The notes beneath the pieces were generated by a model, which was not told the origin of the DNA, ran no database searches, and was given only the letters and a program-made list of their open reading frames with translations. A DNA stretch of 64,000 bases, taken from NCBI RefSeq assembly GCF_051020985.1, contig NW_027475141.1, forward strand, positions 558,001-622,000, in the 5' to 3' direction. Position numbers and translations under genes: made by a program. The number at the start of each line of letters is the position of its first letter. Positions within the stretch are counted from its first letter, which is position 1. Positions 26,019-38,247 of the stretch are shown piece by piece. Source of the DNA: Nomia melanderi (taxonomy: Eukaryota > Arthropoda > Insecta > Hymenoptera > Halictidae).

Positions 26019-27060
26019 TAATAGCACCCGAGATATCACCAGATATATATTGGATTTTTCCCTGACCCTGAGTGTCTGGCCCCATGAGACGGTGGTTTTT
26101 TCGGCCACTGGTGGTCCGAGCTCGTTTGCGCTGCACAGATTCATGCGCCAGGGCCTCCTGCAGACAATGCACTTTGATTTATTGCGCTATCTGTAATAGC
26201 ACCCGAGATATCACCAGATATATATTGGATTTGTCCCTGACCCTGAGTGTCCGGCCCCATGTGTCGGTGGTTTTCTCGGCCCCTGGTGGTCCTAGGTCGT
26301 TCTCGCTGCACAGATTCATGCGCCAGGGCCCCTGCAGATAATTCACTTTGGTTTATTGCGCTATCTCTAATACCACCCGAGGTATCACCAGATATATGCT
26401 GGATTTTTACATGACCTTGGGTGACGGATACCGAAAATCTGTAATTTTCTCGACCCCTGGTGGTCCGAGGTCGTTCTGCTGCACAGATTCATGCGCAAGG
26501 TTCTCCTACGGACAATGCACTTTGATTTATCGCGCTATCTGTAATAGAACCCGAGATATCACCAGATATATGCTGGATTTTTACATGACATTGGGTGACG
26601 GATACCGAAAATCTGTAATTTTTTCGGCCGCTGGTGGTCCGATGTCGTTCCTGCTGCACAGATTCATGCGCCAGGACCTCCTGCAGATAAATCACTTTTG
26701 ATTATTGCGCCATCTCTAATAGCACCCAAGATATCACCAGATATATATTGGATTTTCCCTGACCCTGAGTGTCCGGCCCCATGAGACTGTGGTTTTCTCG
26801 GCCCCTGGTGGTCCGAGGTCGTTCCCGCTGCACAGATTCATGCGCCATTGCATCCTACGGACAATGCACTTTGGTTTATTGCGCTATCTCTAATAGCACC
26901 CGAGATATCACCAGATATATATTTGATTTTTCCCTGACCTTGAGTGTCCGGCCCCATGAGACGGTGGTTTTCTCGGCCCCTCGTGGTCCGCGGTCGTTCC
27001 CGCTACACAGATTCATGCGCCAGGGTCTCCTGCAGATAATTCACTTTGGTTTATTGCGCT

Positions 27061-28800
27061 ATCTCTAATAGCACCCGAGATATCACCACATATATATTGG
27101 ATTTTCCCCTGACCCTCAGAGTCCGGCCCCATGAGACGGTGGTTTTCTCGGCCCCTGGTGGTCCGAGGACGTTCCCGCTGCCCAGAATCATGCGCCAGGG
27201 CCTCCTACGGACAGTGCACTTTCATTTATTGCGCTATCTGTAATAGCACCCGAGATATCACCAGATATATATTGGATTTTTCCCTGACCCTGAGTGTCCG
27301 GCCCCATGAGACGGTGGTTTTCTCGGCCCCAGGTGGTCCGAGGTCGTTCCCGCTGCACAGATTTATGCGCCAGGGCCTCCTGCAGATAATTCACTTTGGT
27401 TTATTGCGCTATCTCTAATGGCACCCGAGATATCACCAGATATATATTGGATTTTCCCCTGACCCTGAGTGTCCGGCCCCATGAGACTGTGGTTTTCTCG
27501 GCTCCAGGTGGTCCGAGGTCGTTCCCGCTGCCCAGATTCATGCGCCAGGGCCTCCTGCAGATAATTCACTTTGGTTTATTGCGCTATCTCTAATAGCACC
27601 CGCGATATCACCAGATATATATTGGATTTTTTCCTGATCCTGAGTGTCCGGCCCCATGAGACGGTGGTTTTCTCGGCCCCTGGTGGTCCGAGGTCGTTCC
27701 CGCTGCACAGATTCATGCGCCAGGTCCTCCTGCAGATAATTCACTTTGGCTTATTGCGCTATCTCTAATGGCACCCGAGATATCACCAGATATATATTGG
27801 ATTTTCCCCTGACCCTGAGTGTCCGGCCCCATGAGACTGTGGTTTTCTCGGCCCCAGGTGGTCCGAGGTCGTTCCCGCTGCACAAATTCATGCGCCAGGG
27901 CCACCTACAGACAATGCACTTTGATTTATTGCGCTATCTGTAATAGCACCCGAGATATCACCAGATATATATTGGATTTTTCCCTGACCCTGGGTGTCCG
28001 GCCCCATGAGACGGTGGTTGTCTCGGCCCATGGTGGTCCGAGGTCGTTCCCACTGCACAGATTCATGCGCTTGGGCCTCCTGCAGATAATTCACTTTGGT
28101 TTATTGGGCTATCTGTAATAACACCCGAGATATCACCAAATACATATTGGATTTTCCCCTGACCCTGAGTGTCCGGCCCCATGAGACGGTGGTTCTCTCG
28201 GCCCCTGGTGGTCCGAGCTCGTTCCCGCTGGCCAGATTCATCTGCCAGGGCCTCCTACAGACAATGCACTTTGATTTATTGCGCTACCTGTAATAGCACC
28301 CGAGATATTACCAGATATATATTGGATTTTCCCATGACCCTGAGTGTCCGGCCCCATGAGACTGTGGTTTTCTCGGCCCCTGGTGGTCCGAGGTCGTACC
28401 CGCTGCACAGATTCATGCGCTAGGGCCTCCTACAGACAATGCACTTTGATTTATTGCGCTATCTGTAATAGCACCCGAGAAAGCACCATATATATGCTGG
28501 ATTTTTACATGACTTTGGGTGACGGACACCGAAAATCTGTAAGTTTCTCGGCCTCTGGAGGGCCGAGGTCGTTCCTGCTTCACAGATTCATGCGCCAGGG
28601 CCTCCTGCAGACAATGCACTTTGATTTATCGCGCTATCTGTAATAGAACTCGAGATATCACCAGATATATGCTGGATTTTTACATGAAATTGGGTGACGG
28701 TTACCGAAAATCTGTAATTTTTTCGAACCCTGGTGGTCCGATGTTGTTCCCACTGCCCAGGTTCATGCGCCTGGGCCTCCTACAGACAATACACTTTGAT
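27061..28800 (+). repeat. Leader segment of higher-order copy 1
   Basis: About ten monomers match 52,253-53,992 at an offset of 25,192 bases. They start with a CACCACATATATATTGG head and a GACCCTCAGAGTCCGG unit. The order of variants (GGACAGTGCACTTTCATT tail, TCTAATGGCACC heads, CTGCACAAATTCATGCG unit, GCGCTTGGGCCTCC unit, GTTCTCTCGG unit, two type B units) is the same in both places. Upstream of 27,061 the two places differ. Confidence 0.88.
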
Positions 28801-29165
28801 TTATTGCGCTATCTGTAATAGCACCCGAGATTTCACCAGATATATATTGGATTTTTCCCTGACCCTGAGTGTCCGGCCCCATGAGACGGTGGTTTTCTCG
28901 GCCCCTGGTGGTGTGAGGTCGTTCCCGCTGCACAGATGCATGCGCTAGGGCCTCCGGCAGATAATTCACTTTGGTTTATTGCGCTATCTCTAATAGCACC
29001 CGAGATATCACCAGATATATGCTGGATTTTTACATGACTTTGGGTGACGGATACCGAAAATCTGTAGTTTTATCGGCCCCTGGTGGTCCGATGTCGTTCC
29101 TGCTGCACTGATTCATGCGCAAGGGCATCCTACGGACAATGCACTTTGATTTATTGCGCTATCTC

Positions 29166-29515
29166 TAATAGCACCCGAGATATCACCAGATATATGCTGT
29201 ATTTTTACATGACCCTGAGTGTCCGGCCCCATGTGTCGGTGGTTTTCTCGTCCCCTGTTGGTCAGAGATCGTTCCCGCTGAACAGATTCATGCGCCAGGG
29301 CCTCCTACAGACAATGCACTTTGTTTTATTGCGCTATCTGTAATATCACCCGAGATATCACCAGATATATGCTGGATTTTTACATGACCCTGAGTGTCCG
29401 GCCCCATGTGTCGGTGGTTTTCTCGGCCCCTGTTGGTCAGAGGTCGTTCCCGCTGCACAGATTGATGCGCCAGGGCCTCCTACAGACAAAGCACTTTGAT
29501 TTATCGCGCTATCTC
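29166..29515 (+). repeat. Two consecutive B/A hybrid monomers
   Basis: Both units begin as type B (GATATATGCTG, ATTTTTACATGACC) and change at that point to type A (CTGAGTGTCCGGCCCCATGT). The type B cassette is thus cut off before its marker. Copies lie at 38,613-38,962, 54,358-54,707 and 56,108-56,457, so the hybrids predate the higher-order duplications. The centre also carries a private CCCCTGTTGGTCAGAG variant. Confidence 0.8.
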
Positions 29516-32500
29516 TAATAGCACCCGAGATATCACCATATATATATTGGATTTTCCCCTGACCCTGAGTGTCCGGCCCCATGAGACTGTGGTTTTCTCG
29601 GCCTCAGGTGGTCCGAGGTCGTTCCCGCTGCACAAATTCATGCGCCAGGGCCACCTACAGACAATGCACTTTGATTTATTGCGCTATCTGTAATAGCACC
29701 CGAGATATCACCAGATATATATTGGATTTTTCCCTGACACTGGGTGTCCGGCCCCATGAGACGGTGGTTGTCTCGACCCATGGTGGTCCGAGCTCGTTCC
29801 CACTGGCCAGATTCATGCGCCAGGGCCTCCTACAGACAATGCACTTTGATTTATTGCGCTATCTGTAATAGCACCCGAGATATCACTAGATATATATTGG
29901 ATTTTCCCCTGACCCTGCGTGTCCGGCCCCATGAGACTGTGGTTTTCTCGGCCCCAGGTGGTCCGAGGTCGTTCCCGCTGCACAAATTCATGCGCCAGGG
30001 CCACCTACAGACAATGCACTTTGATTTATTGCGCTATCTGTAATAACACCCGAGATATGACCAAATACATACTGGATTTTCCCCTGACCCTGAGTGTCCG
30101 GCCCCATGAGACGGTGGTTCTCTCGGCCCCTGGTGGTCCGAGCTCGTTCCCGCTGGCCAGATTCATGCGCCAGGGCCTCCTACAGACAATGCACTTTGAT
30201 TTATTGCGCTACCTGTAATAGCACCCGAGATATCACCAGATATATATTGGATTTTCCCATGACCCTGAGTGTCCGGCCCCATGAGACTGTGGTTTTCTCG
30301 GCCCCTGGTGGTCCGAGGTCGTACCCGCTGCACAGATTCATGCGCTAGGGCCTCCTGCAGACAATGCACGTTGATTTAATGCGCTATCTGTAATAGCACC
30401 CGAGATATCACCAGATATATATTGGATTTTTCCCTGACCCTGAGTTTCCGGCCCCATGAGACGGTGGTTGTCTCGGCCCCTGGTGGTCCGAGGTCGTTCC
30501 CGCTGCACAGATTCATGCGCCAGGGCCTCCTGCAGATAATTCACTTTGGTTTATTGCGCTATCTCTAATAGCACCCGAGATATCACCAGATATATATTGG
30601 ATTTTCCCCTGACCCAGAGTGTCCGGCCCCATGTGACGGTGGTTTTCTCGGCCCCTGGCGGTCCGACGTCGTTCCCGCTGCACAGATTCATGTGCCAGGG
30701 CCTTCTACAGACAATGCACTTTGATTTATTGCGCTATCTGTAATAGCACCCGAGATATCACCAGGTATATATTGGATTTTTCCCTGACCCTGAATGCCCG
30801 GCCCCATGAGACGGTGGTTTTCTCGGCGCCTGGTGGTCCGAGGTCGTTCCCGCTGCCCAGATTCATGCGCCAGAGCCTCCTACAGACAATGCACTTTGAT
30901 TTATTGCGCTATCTGTAATAGCACCCGAGACATCACCAGATATATATTGGATTTTCCCCTGACCCAGAGTGTCCGGCCCCGTGAGACGGTGGTTTTCTCG
31001 GCCCCTGGTGGTCCGAGGTCGTTCCCGCTGCCCAGATTCATGCGCCAGGGCCTCCTACAGACAATGCACTTTGATTTATTGCGCTATCTGTAATAGCACC
31101 CTAGATATCACCAGAAATATATTGGAGTCTTCCCTGACCCTGAGTGTCCGACCCCATGAGACGGTGGTTTTCTCGGCCCCTGGTGGTCCGAGGTCGTTCC
31201 CGCTGTACAGATTCATGCGCCAGGGCCTCCTACAGAAAATGCACTTTGATTTATTGCGCTATCTCTAATAGCACCCGAGATATCACCAAATATATATTGG
31301 ATTTATCCCTGACCCTGAGTGTCCGGCCCCATGAGACGGTGGTTTTCTCGGCCCCTGGTGGTCCGAGGTTGTTCCCGCTGCACAGATTCATGCACCAGGG
31401 CCTCCTGCAGATAATTCACTTTGGTTTACGGCGCTATATCTAATAGCACCCGAGATATCACCAGATATATATTGAATTTTCCCCTGACCCTGAGTATCCG
31501 ACCCCATGAGACGGTGGTTTTCTCGGCCCCTGGTGGTCCGAGGACGTTGCCGCTGCACAGATTCATGCGCCAGGGACTCCTACAGACAATGCACTTTCAT
31601 TTATTGCGCTGTCTGTAACAGCACTCGAGATATCAGCAGATATATATTTGATTTTTCCCTGACCCTGAGTGTCCGGCCCCATGAGACGGTGGTTTTCGCG
31701 GCCCCTGGTCGACCGAGGTCGTTCCCGCTGCACAGATGCATGCGCCAGGGCCTCCTGCAGATAATTCTCTTTGGTTTATTTTGCTATCTGTAATAGCACC
31801 CGAGATATCACCAGATATATATTGGATTTTTCCCTGACCCTGAGTGTCCGGCCCCACGAGACGGTGGTTTTCTCGGCCCCTGGTGGTCCGAGGTCGTTCC
31901 CGCTGCACAGATTCATGCGCCAGGGCCTCCTGCAGATAATTCACTTTGGTTTATTGCGCTATCTCCAATAGCACCCGAGATATCACCAGATATATATTGG
32001 ATTTTTCCCTGACCCTGAGTGCCCGGCCCCATGAGACGGTGGTTTTCTCGGCCCCTGGTGGTCCGAGGTCGTTCCCGCTGCACAGATTCATGCGCCAGGG
32101 CCTCCTACAGACAATGAACTTTGATTTATTGCGCTATCTGTAATAGCACCCGAGATATCACCAGATATATATTGGATTTTTCCCTGACCCTGAGTGTCCG
32201 GCCCCATGAGACGGTGGTTTTCTCGGCCCCTGCTGGTTCGAGGTCGTTCCCGCTGCACAGATTCATGCGCCAGGGCCTCCTGCAGATAATTCACCTTGAC
32301 TTGTTGCGCTATCTCTAATAGAACCCGAGATATCACCAGATATAAATTGGATTTTCCCCTGACCCTGAGTGTCCGGCCCCATGAGACTGTGGTTTTTTCG
32401 GCCCCTGGTGGTCCGAGGTTGTTCCCGCTGCGCAGATTCATGCGCCAGGGCCTCCTGCAGATAATTCACCTTCGCTTATTGCGCTATCTCTAATAGCACC

Positions 32501-35500
32501 CGAGATATCACCAGATATATATTGGATTTTGCCCTGACCCTGAGTGTCCGGCCCCATGGGACGTTGTTTTTCTCGGCCCCTGGTGGTCCGAGGTCGTTCC
32601 CGCTGCACAGATTTATGCGCAGGGGCCTCCTACGGACAATGCACTTTGATTTATTGCGCTATCTGTAATAGCACCCGAGATATCTCCAGATATATATTGG
32701 ATTTTCTCCTGACCCTGAGTGTCCGGCCCCATGAGACTGTGGTTTTCTCGGCCCCTGGTGGTCCGAGGTCGTTCCCGCTGCCTAGATTCATGCGCCAGGG
32801 CCTACTACAGACAATGCACTTTGTTTTATTGGGCTATCTGTAATAGCACCCGAGATATTACCAGATATATATTGGATTTTTCCCTGACCCTGAGTGTCCG
32901 GCCCCATGAGACGGTGGTTTTCTCGGCCCCTGGTGGTACGAGGTCGTTCCCGCTGCCCAGATTTATGCGCAGGGGCCTCCTACGGACAATGCACTTTGAT
33001 TTATTGCGCTATCTGTAATAGCACCCGAGATATCACCAGATATATATTGGATTTTTCCCTGACCCTGAGTGTCCGGCCCAATGAGACGGTGGTTTCCTCG
33101 GCCCCTGGTGGTTCGAGGTCGTTCCCGCTGCACAGATTCATGCGCTAGGGCCTCCTGCAGATAATTCACCTTGGCTTATTGCGCTATCTCTAATAGAACC
33201 CGAGATATCACCAGATATAAATTGGATTTTCCCCTGACCCTGAGTGTCCGGCCCCATGAGACTGTGGTTTTCTCGGCCCCTGGTGGTCCGAGGTCGTTCC
33301 CGCTTCACAGATGCATGCGACAGGGCCTCCTGCAGATAATTCACTTTGGTTTATTGCGCTATCTCTAATAGCACCCGAGATATCACCAGATATATATTGG
33401 ATTTTCCCCTGACCCTGAGTGTCCGGCCTCATGAGACGGTGGTTTCCACGGCCCCTGGTGGTCCGAGGTCGTTCCCGCTGCCCAGATTCATGCGCCAGGG
33501 CCTCCTACAGACAATGCACATTGGTTTATTGCGGTATCTGTAATAGGACCCGAGAAATCACCAGATATATATCGGATTTTTCCCCGACCCACAGTGTTCA
33601 GCCCCATGAGACGGTGGTTCTCTCGGCCCCTGGTGGTCCGAGGTCGTTCCCGCTGCACAGATTCATTCGCCAGTGCCGCCTACAGACAATGCACATTGAT
33701 TTATCGCGCTATCTCTAACAGCACCCGACATATCACCAGATATATATTTTATTTTTCCTGACCCTGACAGTCCGGCCCCATGAGACGGTAGTTTTCACGG
33801 CCCCTGATGGTCCGAGGTCCTTCCGTCTGCAAAGATTCATGCGCCAGGGCCTCCAGCAGATAATTCACTTTGATTTATTGCGCTATCTCTAATAGCTCCC
33901 GAGATATCACCAGATATATATTGGATTTTCCCTGACCCTGAGTGTCCGGCCCAATGAGACGGTGGTTTTCTCGGCCCCTGGTGGTCCGAGGTCGTTCCCG
34001 CTGCCCAGATTCATGCGACAGGGCCTCCTACAGACAATGCACTTTGATTTCTTGCGCTATCTGTAATAGCACCCGAGATATAACCAGATATATGCTGGAT
34101 TTTTACATGACCTTGTGTGACGGATTCCGAATATCTGAAATTTTCTCGGTCCCTGGTGGTCCGAGCTCGTTCCCGCTGCACAGGTGTATGCGCCAGGGCC
34201 TCCTGCAGATAATTCTCTTTGGTTTATTACGCTATCTCTAATAGCACCCGGGATATCACCAGATATATATTGGATTTTCCCTGACCCTGAGTGTCCGGCC
34301 CAATGAGACGGTGGTTTTCTCGGCCCCTGGTGGTCCGAGGTCGTTCCCGCTGCCCAGATTCATGCGACAGGGCCTCCTACAGACAATGCACTTTGATTTA
34401 TTGCGCTATCTGTAATGGCATCCGAGATATCACCAGATATATATTGGATTTTTCCCTGACCCTGAGTGTCCGGCCCCATGAGACGGTGGTTTTCTCGGCC
34501 CCTGCTGGTCCGAGGTGGTTCCCGCTGCACAGATCCATGCGCCGGGGCCTCCTGCAGATAATTCACTTTGGTTTATTGCGGTATCTGTAATAGAACCCGA
34601 GAAATCACCCGATATATAACGGATTTTTCCCCGACCCTCAGTGTTCAGCCCCATGAGACGGTGGTTCTCTCGGCCCCTGGTGGTCCGAGGTCGTTCCCGC
34701 TGCACACATTCATGCGCCAGGGCCTCCTACAGACAATGCACTTTGGTTTACTGCGCGATCTGTAATAGCACCCGAGATGTGACCAGATATATGCTGGATT
34801 TTTACATGACCTTGGGTGACGGATTCCGAATATCTGTAATTTTCTCGGCCCCTGGAGGTCCGAGGTCCTTCTGTCTGCAAAGATTCATGCGCCAGGGCCT
34901 CCAGCAGATAATTCACTTTGATTTATTGCGCTATCTCTAATAGCTCCCGAGATATCACCAGATGTATATTGGATTTTTCCCCAACCGTGAGTGCCCGGCC
35001 CCATGAGACGGTGGTTTTCGCGGCCCCTGGTGGACCGAGGTCGTTCCCGCTGCACAGATTCATGCGCCAGGGCCTCCTGCAGACAATGCACTTTGATTTA
35101 TTGCGCTATCTGTAATAGCACCCGAGATATCTCCAGATATATATTGGATTTTTCCCCGACCGTGAGTGTCCGGCCCCATGAGACGGTGGTTTTCTCGGCC
35201 CCTGGTGGTCCGAGGTCGTTCCCGCTGCACAGATTCATGCGCCAGGGCCTCCTGCAGATAATTCACTTTGGGTTATTGCGCTATCTCTAATAGCACCCGA
35301 GATATCACCAGATACATATTGGATTTTCCCCTGACCCTGTGTGTCCGGCCCCATGAGACGGTGGTTTTCTCGGCCCCTGGTGGTCCTAGGTCGTTCCCGC
35401 TGCACAGATTCATGCGCCAGGGCCACCTACAGATAATGCACTTTGATTTATTGTGCTATCTCTAATAGCACCCGAGATATCACCAGATATATACTGGATT

Positions 35501-35637
35501 TTTCCCTGACCCTGAGTGTCCGGCACCATGTGTCGGTGGTTTTCTCGGCCCCTGGTGGTCCGAGGTCGATCTCGTTGCACAGATTCATGCGCTAGGGCCT
35601 CCTGCAGACAATTCACTTTGATATATCGCTCTATCTC

Positions 35638-35812
35638 TAATAGCACCCGAGATATCATCAGGTACATCCTGGATTTTTACATGAACTTGGGTGTCCGGCA
35701 CCATGTGTCGGTGGTTTTCTCGGCCCCTGGTGGTCTAAGGTCGTTCCCGCTGCACAGATTCATGCGCCAGGGCCTCCTACAGATAATGCACTTTGATTTA
35801 TTGTGCTATCTG
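35638..35812 (+). repeat. B/A hybrid monomer with a different breakpoint
   Basis: Begins with TCATCAGGTACATCCTGG and type B TTTTTACATGAACTTGGGTG, then becomes type A at TCCGGCACCATGTGTCGG. The change lies a few bases further right than in the 29.2-kb hybrids. A sister unit lies at 36,689-36,863 (ACCTTGGGTCTCCGGCACC). Matching copies in higher-order copy 2 are at 45,784-45,958 and 46,835-47,009. Confidence 0.78.
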
Positions 35813-37566
35813 TAATAGCACCCGAGATATCACCAGATATATATTGGATTTTTCACCGACCCTGAGTGTCCGGCCCCATGAGACGGTGGTTTTCTCAGCT
35901 CCTGGTGGTCCGAGGTCGTTCCCGCTGCACAGATGCACGCGCCAGGGCCTCCTGCAGATAATTCACTTTGATTTATCGCGCTATCTCTAATAGCACCCGA
36001 GATATCACCAGATATATATTGGATTTTAGCCTGACCCTTAGTATCCGGCCCCATGAGTCGGTGGTTTTCGCGGCCCCTGGTGGTCCGAGGTCGTTCCCGC
36101 TGCACAGATTCATTCGCCTGGGCCTCCTGCAGACAATACACCATGGTTTATTGCGCTATCTCTAATAGCACCCGAGATATCACCAGATATATATTGGATT
36201 TTTCCCTGACCCTGAGTGCCCGGCCCCATGTGTCGGTGATTTTCTCGGACAATGGTGATCCGAGGTAGATACCGCTGCACAGATTCATGCGCCAGGGCCT
36301 CCTGCAGACAATGCACTTTGATTTATTGCGCTATCTCTAATAGCACCCGAGATATAACCAGATATATACTGAATTTTTCCCTGACCCTGAGTGTCCGGCC
36401 CCATAAGACGGTGGTTTTCTCGGCCCCTGGTGGTCCGAGGTCGTTCCCTTCTGCACAGATTCATGCGCCAGGGCCTCCTGCAGATAATTCACTTTGATTT
36501 ATGGCGCTATCTGTAATAGAACCCGAGATATCACCAGATATATATTGGATTTTTCCCTGACCCTGAGTGCCCGGCACCATGTGTCGGTGGTTTTCTCGGC
36601 CCCTGGTGTTCCGAGGTCGATCTCGCTGCACAGGTTCATGCGCTAGGGCCTCCTGCAGACAATTCACTTTGATATATCGCTCTATCTCTAATAGCACCCG
36701 AGATATCATCAGATACATCCTGGATTTTTACATGACCTTGGGTCTCCGGCACCATGTGTCGGTGGTTTTCTCGGCCCCTGGTGGTCTACGGTCGTTCCCG
36801 CTGCACAGATTCATGCGCCAGGGCCTCCTACAGACAATGCACTTTGGTTTATTGCGCGATCTGTAATAGCACCCGAGATGTCACCAGATATATATCGGAT
36901 TTTTCCCCGACCCTCAGTGTTCAGCCCCATGAGACGGTGGTTCTCTCGGCCCCTGGTGGTCCGAGGTCGTTCCCGCTGCACAGATTCATGCGCCAGGGCC
37001 TCCTACAGACAATGCACTTTGGTTTATTGCGCGATCTGTAATAGCACCCGAGATGTCACCAGATATATGCTGGATTTTTACATGACTTTGGGTGACGGAT
37101 ACCGAAAATCTGTAAGTTTCTCGGCCCCTGGAGTGCCGAGGTCGTTGCTGCTGCACAGATTCATTCGCCAGTGCCGCCTACAGACAATGCACATTGATTT
37201 ATCGCGCTATCTCTAACAGCACCCGACATATCACCAGATATATATTTTATTTTTCCCTGACCCTGACAGTCCGGCCCCATGAGACGGTGATTTTCTCGGC
37301 CCCTGGTGGTCCGAGGTCGTTCCCGCTGCACAGCTTCATGAGGCAGGGCTTCCTGCAGATAATTCACTTTCGTTTACTGCGCTATCTCTCATAGCACCCG
37401 AGATATCACCAGATATATATTTGATTTTTCCCTGACCCTGAGTGTCCGGCCCCATGAGACGGTGGTTTTCTCGTCCCCTGGTGGTCCGAGGTCGTTCCCG
37501 CTTCACAGATGCATGCGACAGGGCCTCCTGCAGATAATTCACTTTGGTTTATGGCGCTATCTCTAA

Positions 37567-38247
37567 TAGCACCCGAGATATCACCAGATATATATTGGAT
37601 TTTCCCCTGACCCTGAGTGTCCGGCCCCATGAGACGGTGGTTCTCTCGGCCCCTGGTGGTCCGAGGTCGTTCCCGCTGCACAGATTCATTCGCCAGTGCC
37701 GCCTACAGACAATGCACATTGATTTATCGCGCTATCTCTAACAGCACCCGACATATCACCAGATATATATTTTATTTTTCCTGACCCTGACAGTCCGGCC
37801 CCATGAGACGGTAGTTTTCACGGCCCCTGATGGTCCGAGGTCCTTCCGTCTGCAAAGATTCATGCGCCAGGGCCTCCTACAGACAATGCACTTTGATTTA
37901 TTGCGCTACCTGTAATAGCACCCGAGATATCACCAGATATATATTGGATTTTCCCATGACCCTGAGTGTCCGGCCCCATGAGACTGTGGTTTTCTCGGCC
38001 CCTGGTGGTCCGAGGTCGTACCCGCTGCACAGATTCATGCGCTAGGGCCTCCTGCAGACAATGCACGTTGATTTAATGCGCTATCTGTAATAGCACCCGA
38101 GATATCACCAGATATATATTGGATTTTTCCCTGACACTGGGTGTCCGGCCCCATGAGACGGTGGTTGTCTCGACCCATGGTGGTCCGAGCTCGTTCCCGC
38201 TGGCCAGATTCATCCGCCAGGGCCTCCTACAGACAATGCACTTTGAT
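37567..38247 (+). repeat. Mosaic junction between higher-order copies 1 and 2
   Basis: About four monomers. From about 37,624 to 37,860 the sequence repeats 33,601-33,837 at an offset of 4,023 bases, including GCCAGTGCCGCC, the CACCCGACATATCACC head and GTCTGCAAAGATTC. At about 37,861, inside a monomer, it changes to the sequence found at 30,164 onward (GCGCTACCTG, GCGCTAGGGCC, TTTAATGCGC). It then enters a CTGACACTGGGTGTCC unit and copy 2. The switch inside a unit points to recombination between out-of-register monomers. Confidence 0.75.

Larger units (their letters stand above)
1..27060 (+). repeat. Domain 1: mosaic satellite without regular higher-order repeat
   Basis: About 154 monomers, of which about 37 are type B. 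Sub-families are interleaved and matching segments of 0.8-1.8 kb recur at irregular offsets (10,849, 11,899, 12,248, 22,571, 4,900 bases), each close to a whole number of monomers. Variants common here include GATATCCCCAGATATA heads, GGACCCTGGTGATCCGAGG centres, CACCACATTTTATATTGG heads and GCGCCCGGGCCTCC tails, the last creating a SmaI site. I see no gene or inserted element. The right edge is placed where a long match to 52,253 onward begins. Confidence 0.85.
28801..37566 (+). repeat. Higher-order repeat copy 1
   Basis: About 50 monomers match copy 2 (38,248-47,712) at an offset of 9,447, then 9,796 from about 30,400, then 10,146 from about 32,894. Each step in offset equals two monomers gained in copy 2. 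This copy has a nine-monomer version of the opening block (to about 30,430) in place of ten. Shared private marks include the 1-base insertion TTCCCTTCTGCAC near 36,448 (seen again near 46,594) and the short TTTATTTTTCCTGACCCTG unit near 33,750. Confidence 0.9.
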
